The notes beneath the pieces are model-generated. The model worked only from the letters and a program-made list of their open reading frames with translations, did not search any database and was not told the DNA's origin. A program made the translations under genes and the position numbers. A stretch of DNA of 64,000 nucleotides from Acidobacteriota bacterium (GTDB lineage: Bacteria > Acidobacteriota > Blastocatellia > UBA7656), in contig JBFMDH010000032.1 of the NCBI GenBank assembly GCA_040754075.1, positions 1-64,000 of the forward strand. The letters run 5' to 3'. Shown here piece after piece: positions 9,901 to 18,600 of the stretch (its first letter is position 1; each line of letters starts with the position of its first letter).

Positions 9901-11610
9901 CAATGTCCCGCTATCGACAAGCCAACGATAAGGTGGCAACCCACCCGATGCAGAGAGCGTGCGGCTGTAGGGAACATTGACCGTGGCTTCAGATAAATCC
10001 GCTGTGGAAATGCTCAGGTTGGTCGAGGTCGCAGGCGTGCGCACACTTGATTCTGAAGAATATCCCGATGCGCCCGACACATTAAAAGCGCGAACTCTGT
10101 AGGTGTAAATCGTATCGGCAGCGACCGTGTTATCGGCAAACGAAGTGAGGTTTGCGGCGGCAGTGCCGATCAAACTGAAATTCGCATCCGACCCGCCTTT
10201 GCGTTCAATCTGAAATCCCGCCTCGTTGGTTGCGGTGTCCTGCCAGTTGACTAACACCTGGGTCGGTGAAGATGCGGAAACCACGAGTCCTGCGGGCGCT
10301 GTGGGAATGTCAGGCAGCACGGTACTCGTCCAGCCGATTTGTGCTGCGGTGTAGGCGCATAAAGCGAGTTCATTGATGCGCATCATGCATTCGGTTGACA
10401 CCCCGCAACCCGATTCGCAATTGCCGTTTTTGGCTTCGGGTCTCACCTCAGGCGCGCAACTACAACTACAGGTGTGAAACCCCGGTTGGCTATATTCATC
10501 GCAGGCATAAAAAATATGCCCGGTTTCGTGCGAGATGATGCGCTTCAAATCCCAACCATAGGTGCGGAATAAAGCATTGACATGCGGGCCGCCGATATAT
10601 GCCCACGAAGCGCGTCCGTCGGCAAAGGCATTCTGCGCGGGCGCAGGATTGTAACCGATGAAAATCGAATAAGCCCAGTTGGCGCGATTTTGATCGCGAA
10701 TCACCCGATCAAAAGAAGCGACACGAATGAAGGTATCGCCGGCGTCAACGCCGAGATTGTTCATTACATTATTAACCCAGAGCGCCGACTCGCGACCTTC
10801 GTGCAAAATGGGTTCATAAGCAATCTGGCAGGCAGGGTTATTGGCGAAGTAAGGAACAATAGTAAATTGCAACGGGCGTCCGAGATTGAAAGCGCGTGAT
10901 TGCTCGACCCACCAGTTCAAGCCTTCGACGACAGCGGTGAGCGCGATGTCTTGATCAGCCTGATTCCAGGTGTGTTGATTGGGGTCGATTGCGCCGGTGC
11001 TTTCAAGCAGAAAAACCGCGACGGCGACATTACCATCCATAGTATCGGTGTTGCCCCAAAAGTTCGGCTGCACGCTGAGATTTTCTAAACTTTCCTGCGC
11101 GCCGAGCGATTGCAGATTGCGAATAAAATCCTGTTTGTTAAATGAATGCGGACGTGGAACCGCGCACTCAACCAGCGGCGGGCGGGTGACGTTAAATTCC
11201 TGTTTGTCTTCAAGGCGGTTTGATTCCAACTGGCGCGCCCGTCTGCCGCTTGCCAGGTCGTTATAGAGTCGCGCTGCCATGTGGGTTACGCGGTCGCCGT
11301 AGGGCAAAGCCTGGGTGTCAATTGCCGAATCATGCACGGCGCGAATTTTATGCTTACCAAGAATGCGCGCTTTTACCGCAGGAGTAATCCAGCCATAAAT
11401 GGTATGCGGTGGAAGAATGATGGCAATCGTGCCGCCTTGCGAAGCAATAAAATCGCGGGCGTCGGCAAGTTCTGCCGGGGTGTTGGCATCAACCAACACC
11501 ATTGAGTAGCCGCGTGAGGACGAAGCCAGCCGTTGAGCGGTGTGAGGTTTTGCTGAAGCATAAAGAGCAAAGGTTATCAACAACAGCAAGGACGATAAGA
11601 TACAACGCAT
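6988..11610 (-). CDS. Secreted putative metalloprotease with Fn3 and about ten He_PIG Ig-like repeats
   Basis: A giant exported protein of 1540 residues. ATG 11610 gives the signal peptide MRCILSSLLLLITFALYASA; a TTG one codon earlier is also possible, and AGAGG lies upstream. Residues 30-420 form the catalytic part, with the zinc-binding motif HETGH (361-365) followed by FYACDEY, a layout seen in several extracellular metallopeptidases, and a cysteine-rich loop (CSCSC, CESGC). A fibronectin type III domain follows (residues about 430-520). Then come ten He_PIG-type repeats with the recurrent pattern Y-x-L-x-A-x-GG-x-x-PY-x-W ... LPxGL ... G-x-I-SGTPT. These are interrupted by one different Ig-like domain (GTITGTGWALDNVGVV). 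The fourth repeat carries an unusual KKKKKAK insert. It likely acts at the cell surface or outside; the substrate is unknown. Confidence 0.85.
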   Translation of the reverse strand: MRCILSSLLLLITFALYASAKPHTAQRLASSSRGYSMVLVDANTPAELADARDFIASQGGTIAIILPPHTIYGWITPAVKARILGKHKIRAVHDSAIDTQALPYGDRVTHMAARLYNDLASGRRARQLESNRLEDKQEFNVTRPPLVECAVPRPHSFNKQDFIRNLQSLGAQESLENLSVQPNFWGNTDTMDGNVAVAVFLLESTGAIDPNQHTWNQADQDIALTAVVEGLNWWVEQSRAFNLGRPLQFTIVPYFANNPACQIAYEPILHEGRESALWVNNVMNNLGVDAGDTFIRVASFDRVIRDQNRANWAYSIFIGYNPAPAQNAFADGRASWAYIGGPHVNALFRTYGWDLKRIISHETGHIFYACDEYSQPGFHTCSCSCAPEVRPEAKNGNCESGCGVSTECMMRINELALCAYTAAQIGWTSTVLPDIPTAPAGLVVSASSPTQVLVNWQDTATNEAGFQIERKGGSDANFSLIGTAAANLTSFADNTVAADTIYTYRVRAFNVSGASGYSSESSVRTPATSTNLSISTADLSEATVNVPYSRTLSASGGLPPYRWLVDSGTLPPGISLSQFGDLSGTPTSAGTFNFVARVNDTANNSVTKAFSLVVKAAAVLTITTKELPRGSVGTSYSQQLGASGGQTPYTWTIQSGSLPEGLTLTQTGNLQGTPERAGTSSFTLKLTDATSATTTTTLSLVINPATLLLTIQTVALPDGVVGETYSQTLIAAGGSSPYRWALKSGELPNGLTLSANGIISGTPTSSGEKSFEIEAIDQSGQRAIKQFEIDVDPPPEFTILTQSALKTGAVGVPFRVELQATSGTEPYVWKKKKKAKFGTLPDGITVSKEGILSGTPTAQGTYNFTLLAIDAADRVASKPFTLEIAPPPPPLEIRTTSLPAATQGLPYNGKLEANGGVAPYAWSLDSGSLPNGLTLSESGDITGRATAVFTANFVVRLRDAIGTSSTKALSITVVPPPPPLAITTTSLPETSAERAYNQSLQATGGVPPYTWSIANGSLGAGLNLSASGTISGTPTAPGTAVFGVRVTDSAQQTTVRTLAIKINPADRLAPFGVFETPDHKATLTGTITGTGWALDNVGVVAIDILIDNQKVAEADYGIARPDVAVAWGSFPNGANAGFRFSLDTTKLANGDHTLAVRFADAQGNTVIVGARTIQVQNRLLAITTTDLVRGKKGESYSFQLGAADGRPPYTWTLTSGALPQGLNMNASGVISGTPTVAGSFTFGVRVNDTAGGVAVASLILFIQPDIEPLNIVSRGDLAAGLTGVDYAYQLLFAGGTAPRTWSMASGNLPPGLSLGASSGVISGKPTQVGNYTFTLRLTDATSTTVTSQPLNIAITPGPLVITSSGTLTQGTAGSAYTYQLTFLGGQAPMTWSLSSGASLPPGLSLNATTGVINGTPTTPGTYTFTVQVGDSQQPPVSVTSGTLTIVIVPAPLVITSSGTLTGGRINQAYTHQLTFTGGTPPVTWSLPTGSTLPPGLTLNTTTGVISGTPTQTGNFSFTVRITDSANVVATSSALQITISP

Positions 11611-12194
11611 CAATATGAACCTCTTCTTATTTCCTGCACAAACTTCTAATTTATTAAATGAACCAAAACATCCCCGATAAAAATGTTTTGCCTAATGACA
11701 TTTGGAAAAACAGGGAGAACATTTGACCAACGGTGAACCCACTTTAATTTTGGGCAACCGAGTATATCGCAGCCCTTCAAGTCGATGCAAGCAAAGCTGC
11801 CAGTAGTTTTTTGTCTCGCAGACGATAAAAACAAAATGACTAAATAATGCCTGTTTCCCATGGTTCAAAGAAAGAAACGGTTAAAAATTATTGATGAAAA
11901 AGCGGCTTGCCCAACTCCTTGACGATGTATGGTACAAGGGTGTAGAGTTGTGGCTTGCCTCATAGAGATGTATGGAGCGAGAGCAAATCAAGCACGGTTT
12001 TCAATGTCCTGCCACGCGCTCTCCCGAAGGAGAGACATTCGTAGCATCAGCGACATAGGTCATCTGAGATTGTTTGGCTTCGCCTTCATCTCTGAATAAA
12101 AAGATGAAGCATAGCTATGAGGAACGCTTACGCCAATTTTCATAATTGGTTTTTGATGAAATTTCAAAGGCACTCGAGGAGGCATAGCAGTTAA
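11611..12194. other. 584-bp gap holding the rpsA leader
   Basis: Divergent region between the He_PIG protein gene and rpsA. I find no convincing gene; the longest minus-strand frame (71 codons, 11646-11861) has no family resemblance. A short stable hairpin, CTCTCC-CGAA-GGAGAG at 12019-12034, lies about 160 bases before the rpsA start and could belong to the rpsA leader. The rpsA ribosome-binding site GAGGAGG is at 12176-12182. Confidence 0.4.
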
Positions 12195-14075
12195 ATGGCG
12201 ATAGATGAGGTAAACCCGTCCGGCGCAAGCATGGCAGCAGATAGCGCCAACGATAATGCTGCCAATAGCAGTCAGAGCGCAGGCACAGACGGCAAGTCTG
12301 AAGAGGCTGCCCCTGTAGCAACCGCACCCACACCGGAAAACAGCAACGATAGTTCCAATGCGAACGACAACCCCGAAAATCCCAATGCTGAACCGGAAAC
12401 CGAATCCATGGGCGACTTCAGCGCGTTGCTCGAAAACTACGAGAAAGAGAGCGCCGCATCCAAACAGGAAGGCGAAATTATCCGCGGTGTGGTGGTTGGC
12501 ATAACCGAGCAATACGTTCTGATTGACATCGGCTATAAGTCTGAAGGCGTCGTGGCGCGCGAAGAATTTCTCGACCGCAGCGGCAATGTTACGGTTGGGC
12601 GTGGCGATGAAGTGGATGTCCTGCTCAAGAGTTTGGAAAATCAGGATGGTTACGCCGTACTCTCACGCGCTGACGCCGTCAAGATTTTATCCTGGGATAA
12701 ACTCCGTCAGGCGCATCAGTCTCAAGAAACCGTAACCGGTCATATCACCAAACGCATCAAAGGCGGACTCGCCGTCGATTTGTACGGCGTCGAAGCTTTC
12801 CTGCCCGGTTCACAGGTGGATACCCGCCCGGTGCGCAACCTTGAAGCCTACATCAATCAAGACATTGATGTGCGCGTCATCAAACTCAACAAAAAACGCG
12901 GCAATGTCGTGGTTTCGCGCAAAGCGATTCTCGAAGAAGAATCTGCCAAGAAGAAAACCGAAACCCTTGCCAACCTCGACGAAGGCTACATTGTTGACGG
13001 CATTGTGAAAAGCATCACCGATTATGGCGCGTTCATTGATCTGGGCGGCATTGACGGTCTGCTTCACATCATCGATATGAGTTGGGGACGCATTCAATCG
13101 CCGAACGAAATGTTTAAAGTCGGCGATGCCATTCAAGTCAAGATTCTGAAATTTGACCGCGAAAAGGAACGCATCTCGCTCGGCTATAAGCAACTACAGC
13201 CAGACCCCTGGCAAAGTGTCGCCGAACGTTTCCCCATCAGTTCAAAGGTCAAAGGCAAAGTCGTGAGCCTTACCGATTACGGCGCGTTCATTGAAATCGA
13301 ACCCGGCGTTGAAGGTCTTGTGCATGTAAGCGAGATGACCTGGTCGAAACGTTTGAAACATCCCTCGAAATTGCTTTCGATGGGACAGGAAGTTGAAGCC
13401 GTTGTACTTGAAGTCGATTCGCACAATCGCCGCATCAGCCTCGGCATCAAACAGGCATTGCCCGACCCGTGGTCGACCTTGATGGAACGCTATCACGTCG
13501 GTCAGCGAGTTTCCGGCAAAGTGCGTTCGCTTACCGAATTCGGCGCTTTTATTGAAATCGAAGAGGGCATTGACGGACTGGTTCACGTTTCCGATATTTC
13601 CTGGACCAAACGCATCAAACATCCATCTGATGTCTTGAAAAAAGGTCAACCGGTCGATGCCATCATCACCAACATCGAAATGGAAAATCGCCGTTTGAGT
13701 TTGTCTATCAAAGACCTTGAACCCAATGCCTGGGATAAATTCTTTGATACGCATAAAGTCGGCGATGTGATTAGCGGCAAGATTGTCCGCTTTGCCAATT
13801 TCGGTGCCTTCGTTGAAATCGAAGAGGGCATCGAAGGGCTTTGCCATATTTCGGAACTGAGCGACGAACGAGTTGAAAAACCCGAAGAAGTTTTCAAAGC
13901 CGGTCAAGCTATGCCGTTCAAGATTTTGAAACTTGATCGCGAACAGAAAAAGATTGGCTTGTCGGCGCGCGCCGTCGGCAAAGAGAACGACCCCGGAGAC
14001 ATTCGTAGTTATCAGGACACCGGTATGGCGACGCTCGGCGACCTGTTCAATCAGGTGACCAAGAACGAAGAGTAA
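12195..14075 (+). CDS. rpsA: 30S ribosomal protein S1
   Basis: RNA-binding protein of the small ribosomal subunit that helps load mRNA. It has 626 residues. An Ala/Ser/Asn/Glu-rich N-terminal extension of about 75 residues is followed by six S1 (OB-fold) domains, each recognisable by a strand pair such as GIVKSITDYGAFIDLGGIDGLLHI, GKVVSLTDYGAFIEIEPG or GKVRSLTEFGAFIEIEEG. Domains 3-6 are the closely related canonical copies, and domains 1-2 are the divergent ribosome-binding pair. The acidic, low-complexity N-terminal tail is longer than in E. coli S1. The ribosome-binding site GAGGAGG lies 12 bases before the ATG. A strong terminator follows, so the gene is probably monocistronic. Confidence 0.96.
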   Translation: MAIDEVNPSGASMAADSANDNAANSSQSAGTDGKSEEAAPVATAPTPENSNDSSNANDNPENPNAEPETESMGDFSALLENYEKESAASKQEGEIIRGVVVGITEQYVLIDIGYKSEGVVAREEFLDRSGNVTVGRGDEVDVLLKSLENQDGYAVLSRADAVKILSWDKLRQAHQSQETVTGHITKRIKGGLAVDLYGVEAFLPGSQVDTRPVRNLEAYINQDIDVRVIKLNKKRGNVVVSRKAILEEESAKKKTETLANLDEGYIVDGIVKSITDYGAFIDLGGIDGLLHIIDMSWGRIQSPNEMFKVGDAIQVKILKFDREKERISLGYKQLQPDPWQSVAERFPISSKVKGKVVSLTDYGAFIEIEPGVEGLVHVSEMTWSKRLKHPSKLLSMGQEVEAVVLEVDSHNRRISLGIKQALPDPWSTLMERYHVGQRVSGKVRSLTEFGAFIEIEEGIDGLVHVSDISWTKRIKHPSDVLKKGQPVDAIITNIEMENRRLSLSIKDLEPNAWDKFFDTHKVGDVISGKIVRFANFGAFVEIEEGIEGLCHISELSDERVEKPEEVFKAGQAMPFKILKLDREQKKIGLSARAVGKENDPGDIRSYQDTGMATLGDLFNQVTKNEE

Positions 14076-14097
14076 TTTAAGTTTTGGTTAATCAACT

Positions 14098-14160
14098 GAG
14101 CCGGAGGCTGGCGGTTAAATGTTTGCAACAAGCGTTTAACCACTAGCCTCCGGCTCTTTC
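14098..14160 (+). terminator. Long terminator hairpin after rpsA
   Basis: GAGCCGGAGGCT (14098-14109) pairs perfectly with AGCCTCCGGCTC (14145-14156), and inside it GCGGTTAAA and TTTAACC pair as well. A TTTC tract follows. It lies 23 bases after the rpsA stop and fits a factor-independent terminator. Confidence 0.8.
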
Positions 14161-14294
14161 TGTTTGTAGAATGCTTGCCGTTTATTTAAAAACAAATGGC
14201 AATATGACTTTTACTGTTGAGAGGCGGTCTTTGACCGCCGCAATGGCAACTTGTTGACTTAACGCTTTCGCCAAATTTTCAGGAGTTATGAAGC

Positions 14295-15140
14295 GTGAAA
14301 AAAATTGTTATATCAGCCGCTCTGATTTTACTTTCGTTCAGCTTTTTTGCTGATTTGCCTTTCAATTCACAGGCGCAAATTATTGCTCGCAGTAAACCCT
14401 TAATCATCGCCCATCGCGGCGGCGCGCGTGAATCGACGGAAAACACCATCGAAGCCTTTCAGCGCGCCGCGCGCATCGGCGCTGATGGTATCGAAACCGA
14501 TTTGCGATTGACCCGCGATGGCGTGGTGGTCATCTATCACGATGAAATTTTCGGGCGCGTCGAAGGCTTGCCGAAACCGCAACAGACGCGCCCGGTCGCC
14601 GATATGACTTACCCGGAACTGCGCGCCAGTCCGCTCACCCCCGTAGGTGATGATGCGGGCAATCGTCATGTGCCGACGCTTGAAGATGTACTCGCGAAAA
14701 TTAAAACCGGACTGCTGAACATCGAACTCAAGCGCGGCGCGAATTTCGACAAACTGGTTGATAAGACTATCGAGATTTTGCGCGCAACGCCTGCGCGCGA
14801 CCGCGTCGTACTTGAGCCGCCCGATCTGCGCACCGCTGAAAAATTGCGTAAAGCTTTGGGCGCGGATTTAAAACTTCACATCAATCCGGCATACGATACG
14901 ACCGTCAGTTTTCAGGAATCTTTAGAGAAAGTGTTGAAGTTCAAACCGCATTCTATCTCAGTCAATTTTCGCAAAGTTTCTTTAGAAGTCATCGAAAAGG
15001 CGCATCAATCGGGCGTAGAAGTCTGGGCTTGGACACTCGATTCGCCGGAAATTGCGGGCGCTTTATGGACGCTCAAAGTTGATGCCATCAAAACCGACAG
15101 ACCAACGGCTCTTCTGGATGCGTTCAGAAGAGCGCGATGA
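14295..15140 (+). CDS. Exported glycerophosphodiester phosphodiesterase
   Basis: A 281-residue GDPD-family enzyme that would hydrolyse glycerophosphodiesters, released from phospholipids, to glycerol-3-phosphate and an alcohol. A signal peptide (MKKIVISAALILLSFSFFA) implies action outside the cytoplasm. Family motifs are IAHRGGARESTENTIEAF (catalytic His and E-N), GADGIETDLRLTRDGVVVIYHDE (metal-binding E and D, second catalytic His), LNIELKRG and the closing WAWTLDSPE. The start is GTG 14295, nine bases after AGGAG; an ATG at 14288 is in another frame. Length is typical. The metal ligands and the two histidines are all present. Confidence 0.92.
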   Translation: MKKIVISAALILLSFSFFADLPFNSQAQIIARSKPLIIAHRGGARESTENTIEAFQRAARIGADGIETDLRLTRDGVVVIYHDEIFGRVEGLPKPQQTRPVADMTYPELRASPLTPVGDDAGNRHVPTLEDVLAKIKTGLLNIELKRGANFDKLVDKTIEILRATPARDRVVLEPPDLRTAEKLRKALGADLKLHINPAYDTTVSFQESLEKVLKFKPHSISVNFRKVSLEVIEKAHQSGVEVWAWTLDSPEIAGALWTLKVDAIKTDRPTALLDAFRRAR

Positions 15141-15493
15141 GATACAGGTAAATGACATAAATAGCCTGTAAATCAAGGTATTCGCGCATCTGAAAATGGA
15201 CAAAGGTGAGAGTAGAAAATTTCTATCACAAATGACGCAAAAAACTTTACCGGCATTCGGTCTTCCAAGCGAGAAGAATGAGGTTTTCAAATTCTTGTAA
15301 CAAATTTGCAACCATTTATTCAGAAAATAGTTCTTGAAATTTGCGGTTTAACTTTCATATACTGAACCCGTTTCAAAGCAGAGCAAGTTTTCGGTTTTTT
15401 CCCCGGCTTAACATTTTTGTTAAGTGAACTGTTCGATATTTCCCGTACCTCACTTCGTCATAGAACCAAATTAAATTTTTAGAGGATGATGTT
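15141..15493. other. 353-bp gap with the RHS promoter region
   Basis: No gene is visible. The region is AT-rich and holds a sigma70-like promoter (listed separately), a leader of about 120 bases and the ribosome-binding site AGAGGA at 15481-15486, seven bases before the ATG at 15494. Confidence 0.5.
15334..15363 (+). promoter_or_regulatory. Sigma70-like promoter upstream of the RHS gene
   Basis: TTGAAA (15334-15339) and TATACT (15358-15363) are separated by 18 bases. Both match the sigma70 consensus well and lie about 130 bases before the RHS leader start. Assigned from sequence only. Confidence 0.55.
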
Positions 15494-15577
15494 ATGCAAC
15501 CCAGCCTGTCAGTTCGTTTTTCTTCGCTCATTTCTCAATCACTCAAACCGGTTGTGCGCTTTACGAAAAGCATTTAG
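15494..15577 (+). pseudogene. N-terminal leader fragment of the RHS protein, separated by a -1 frame change
   Basis: ATG 15494 has a good ribosome-binding site (AGAGGA, seven bases away) and encodes a basic N-terminus (MQPSLSVRFSSLISQSL, then KPVVRFTK) before a TAG at 15575-15577. The frame of the large RHS gene, read at the same place, continues as KHLGRKLICLALILSLLML, the hydrophobic core of a signal peptide. The RHS frame itself has no ATG or GTG before that core. Losing one A in the run at 15566-15569 explains both fragments. So this is the true start of the RHS protein, broken by a deletion or by a sequencing error. Confidence 0.65.
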
Positions 15578-15600
15578 GAAGAAAACTGATCTGTCTGGCA

Positions 15601-18600
15601 TTGATCTTGAGTTTGTTGATGCTGCCTTCACACGGCTCATTCATTGAAGGAGCGCAGGTCTTGGCATCTACTACGTTCAATGCAACCACCCATGTGGTGA
15701 CTGCGCCGATGAGCAGCGTCACCTCGTTTTTCAGGTGGTTGTTCGGAGGCAAACCCGCGCAACGTCACCGCGAGACGTTGAACGAACGCCTTACCAGAGT
15801 GGCTTCACTGCAAATCTCTCCTGCCAAATTTGTCGGCTATCAGGGACAAAGTGTTGTGTTTAGTGCCTTGCCTTTGGATAACAACGGACAAACCGTGCAA
15901 GGAGCGCGGCTCTCCTGGTCATCTTCCGATGCTGAAAAATTAATTGTTGATGACAGTGGAACGGCAACTTTATTGCAACCCGGACAGGCGCAGATCACTT
16001 GTCGCGCCGGGGTTGCCGAACAATCCATTCCGGTGCTGATTCGTCCGGGCAATCGCCCAACTCAAACCGACGCCGATTGGGACGCCGACCAACGTTCGCT
16101 CACCGATTCCGGGGTTCGCATTGGCAGCCTCGCGCCTCTCGACAAGCTGATGGATAAATTCATGCCAACCGTCAACGCGCAGAATAATTATTGTCCGACC
16201 ATCGGTGACAGTTCCGATTTTGGTTATGATGAACTCTACAGCGAATCGCGCAATCTGGTTGGCAATCCGCGCTATCGCGCTCTGGAGCCAACCCTCCTTG
16301 GCAATGTGCAACCCGAAGGCAGCAATTTCAATATGGCGATGCCGCTCTATGGTCTGAGCGGCAGAGGCTTGGGCGCAAGCCTGACGCTGTTTTATAACTC
16401 TCGCATCTGGTCGCGGCACGGCAGCGCCATCACCTTTAACGCCGTGAATAGCTCGCCCTCGCCGGGCTTTTCTTTGAACTTCGGGCGCATTCTGACTTAT
16501 GGCTCAGGGGCGAGCGCCAAGTATGTGTTGATTGACCCGGACGGCACCCGTCATTATCTGGGCACCGGCAGCGACACCACTTCGACGACTTATCAAACTA
16601 CCGATGGCACACACATTACGTTTGTCGGCAGTAAATCGGCGGGCGGCAAACTCTATTTCAATAATGGCACCGCCGTGACCATCAGCGTCACCAACAATCG
16701 TTTATTACCGACCAAGATCAAAGATGCCAACGGCAATTATGTGTCTATCGGTTATAAAACCTACAACGGCTCGGCTCCGAATCAATTTCTCTGGCGGCAG
16801 GCGATTGATTACCTCACCGACTCGATGGGCAGATACTTGCAGTTCAACTATGACACCAACATGAATCTGTCGTCGATCACTGCGCCGAATTTCAGTACGG
16901 GAACACGAACGGTGGCGCAGTTCGATTACGAATGCCGTTCGATCAGCGCGAGTTTCAGCGGACTGACGGTGGAGAACGCGCCTAGCGGCAATATTCCGGT
17001 CTTAAAGCACGTCTATTTTCCCGCGACCAACACCGGTTACAAGTTCGATTATTCGGTCTATGGCATGGTTTACAAGGTGACCGGTCGCAAGGATATGAGC
17101 ATCGATGCCAACCTGGTGATTGCTGACGGCACGGAAAAGAACTCAGTAGAATTTAACTATCCAACGACTGCTTCGTCGCTTACGGATGCGCCGTCATTTA
17201 GTCAACGCGCGGAAAGCGCGACCAGCGCCCCGACTGCCACTTATACTTATTCGTCAAGCGCCGGAAGCGGCACGGCGACCTACACCATCACGCGCCCCGA
17301 TTCCTCAAAGTTATTGTTGACGCGCTCAACTACCGGTTCCAATGATGGCTTGATGACGGAAACCCAGATTCAGAATGCCTCAAGCGCGACGATGGCAAAG
17401 ACCGAGTTCACTTATACGACCGATGGCGGCAGCAACAAACAGGTGCAGACGGTGACCAGCTCTGATGACGCCACGCCAACCGCCAATCAAATTAAGGTGG
17501 ATTTCGATTACGATAGCTATGGCAACGTCACCAACACGCGCGAGTATGGTTATAAAATCAGTGGGGTGTTTCAAGTCCGCAGACGAACCCATGTGGTTTA
17601 TAAAACCGACACTTCCTATCTCAATGCTTATCTGAGAAGTCTGGTGATTGAGACCGATGTTTATGATGCCTTGGAAAACACCAACGACAACGATGATTCG
17701 CTGTTGGCAAAGGCGACGTTTACTTACGATGATTATGCCTCAATGGGCGGCATGGAGGTTTATAGCGGACAAAGCGAAGCCCCCAATCACGATGCAACTT
17801 ATGATGCGACCAAGACGGTGAGGGGCAATGTCACCGGCGTGACCCGTTACAAAGATGTGGGGGCGGGAACCAGCATCACCCGCAAGACCAAGTATGATAA
17901 ATACGGCAATGTGGTGAAGCAGGAATTGGGTTGTTGCAATGAACAGACCTCGACGCTTGATGGCACCAATGCTTACACCGCGCCGGTATCGGTGACCAAA
18001 GGCACGGGCACAGGGGCGTTGACTTCGACGATGGAAGATGATTTCAACACCGGCTTGGTGATTAGCGCGACCGATCCGCGCGGCGAACAAACCACCGTCA
18101 CTTATGATGCGGCATTAAGACCGGATGTGGCGACCTATCCGACGACCGCAACCAGCGACAATAGTTTCGATGACGCGAATTTGACGGCAAGCCAGACGGT
18201 CACCTATGACGAAGGCGCGAATACCAAAACGGTGACGACAAGCTATAGCTATGATGGTTGGGGCAGGGTTATCACCCAAACCCCGCCAGGCGTTGGAGCA
18301 GTAACCACGACCTATGATGCGATGGGACGAGTGTGGAAACGCAGCAATCCGTATCAAGCAGGCGTGAGTCCGACGCCGGAGACCGTCAATAGCTTCGATG
18401 CTCTGGGGCGAGCCACGCAAGTGAGCTTGCCGGGCGGCAACACCGTGCAGACCAGTTACAGCGGCGCGACGGTGACGGTGACCGATCAAGTGAACCGGCA
18501 GATGAAACGCGAGTTGGATGGGCTAGGCAGACTCATCAAAGTGACCGAGCAGGATGTGTCAAGCGGTTCACTCAATCAGGAGACCAGCTATTCGTATGAT

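Noticed and set aside
11646-11861. 71-codon minus-strand frame in the rpsA upstream gap
   Set aside because: No ribosome-binding site, no family resemblance, and it lies in a probable leader region.
13242-13907. 221-codon minus-strand frame inside rpsA
   Set aside because: It is the antisense of the repeated S1 domains; the repeat structure keeps the opposite frame open.
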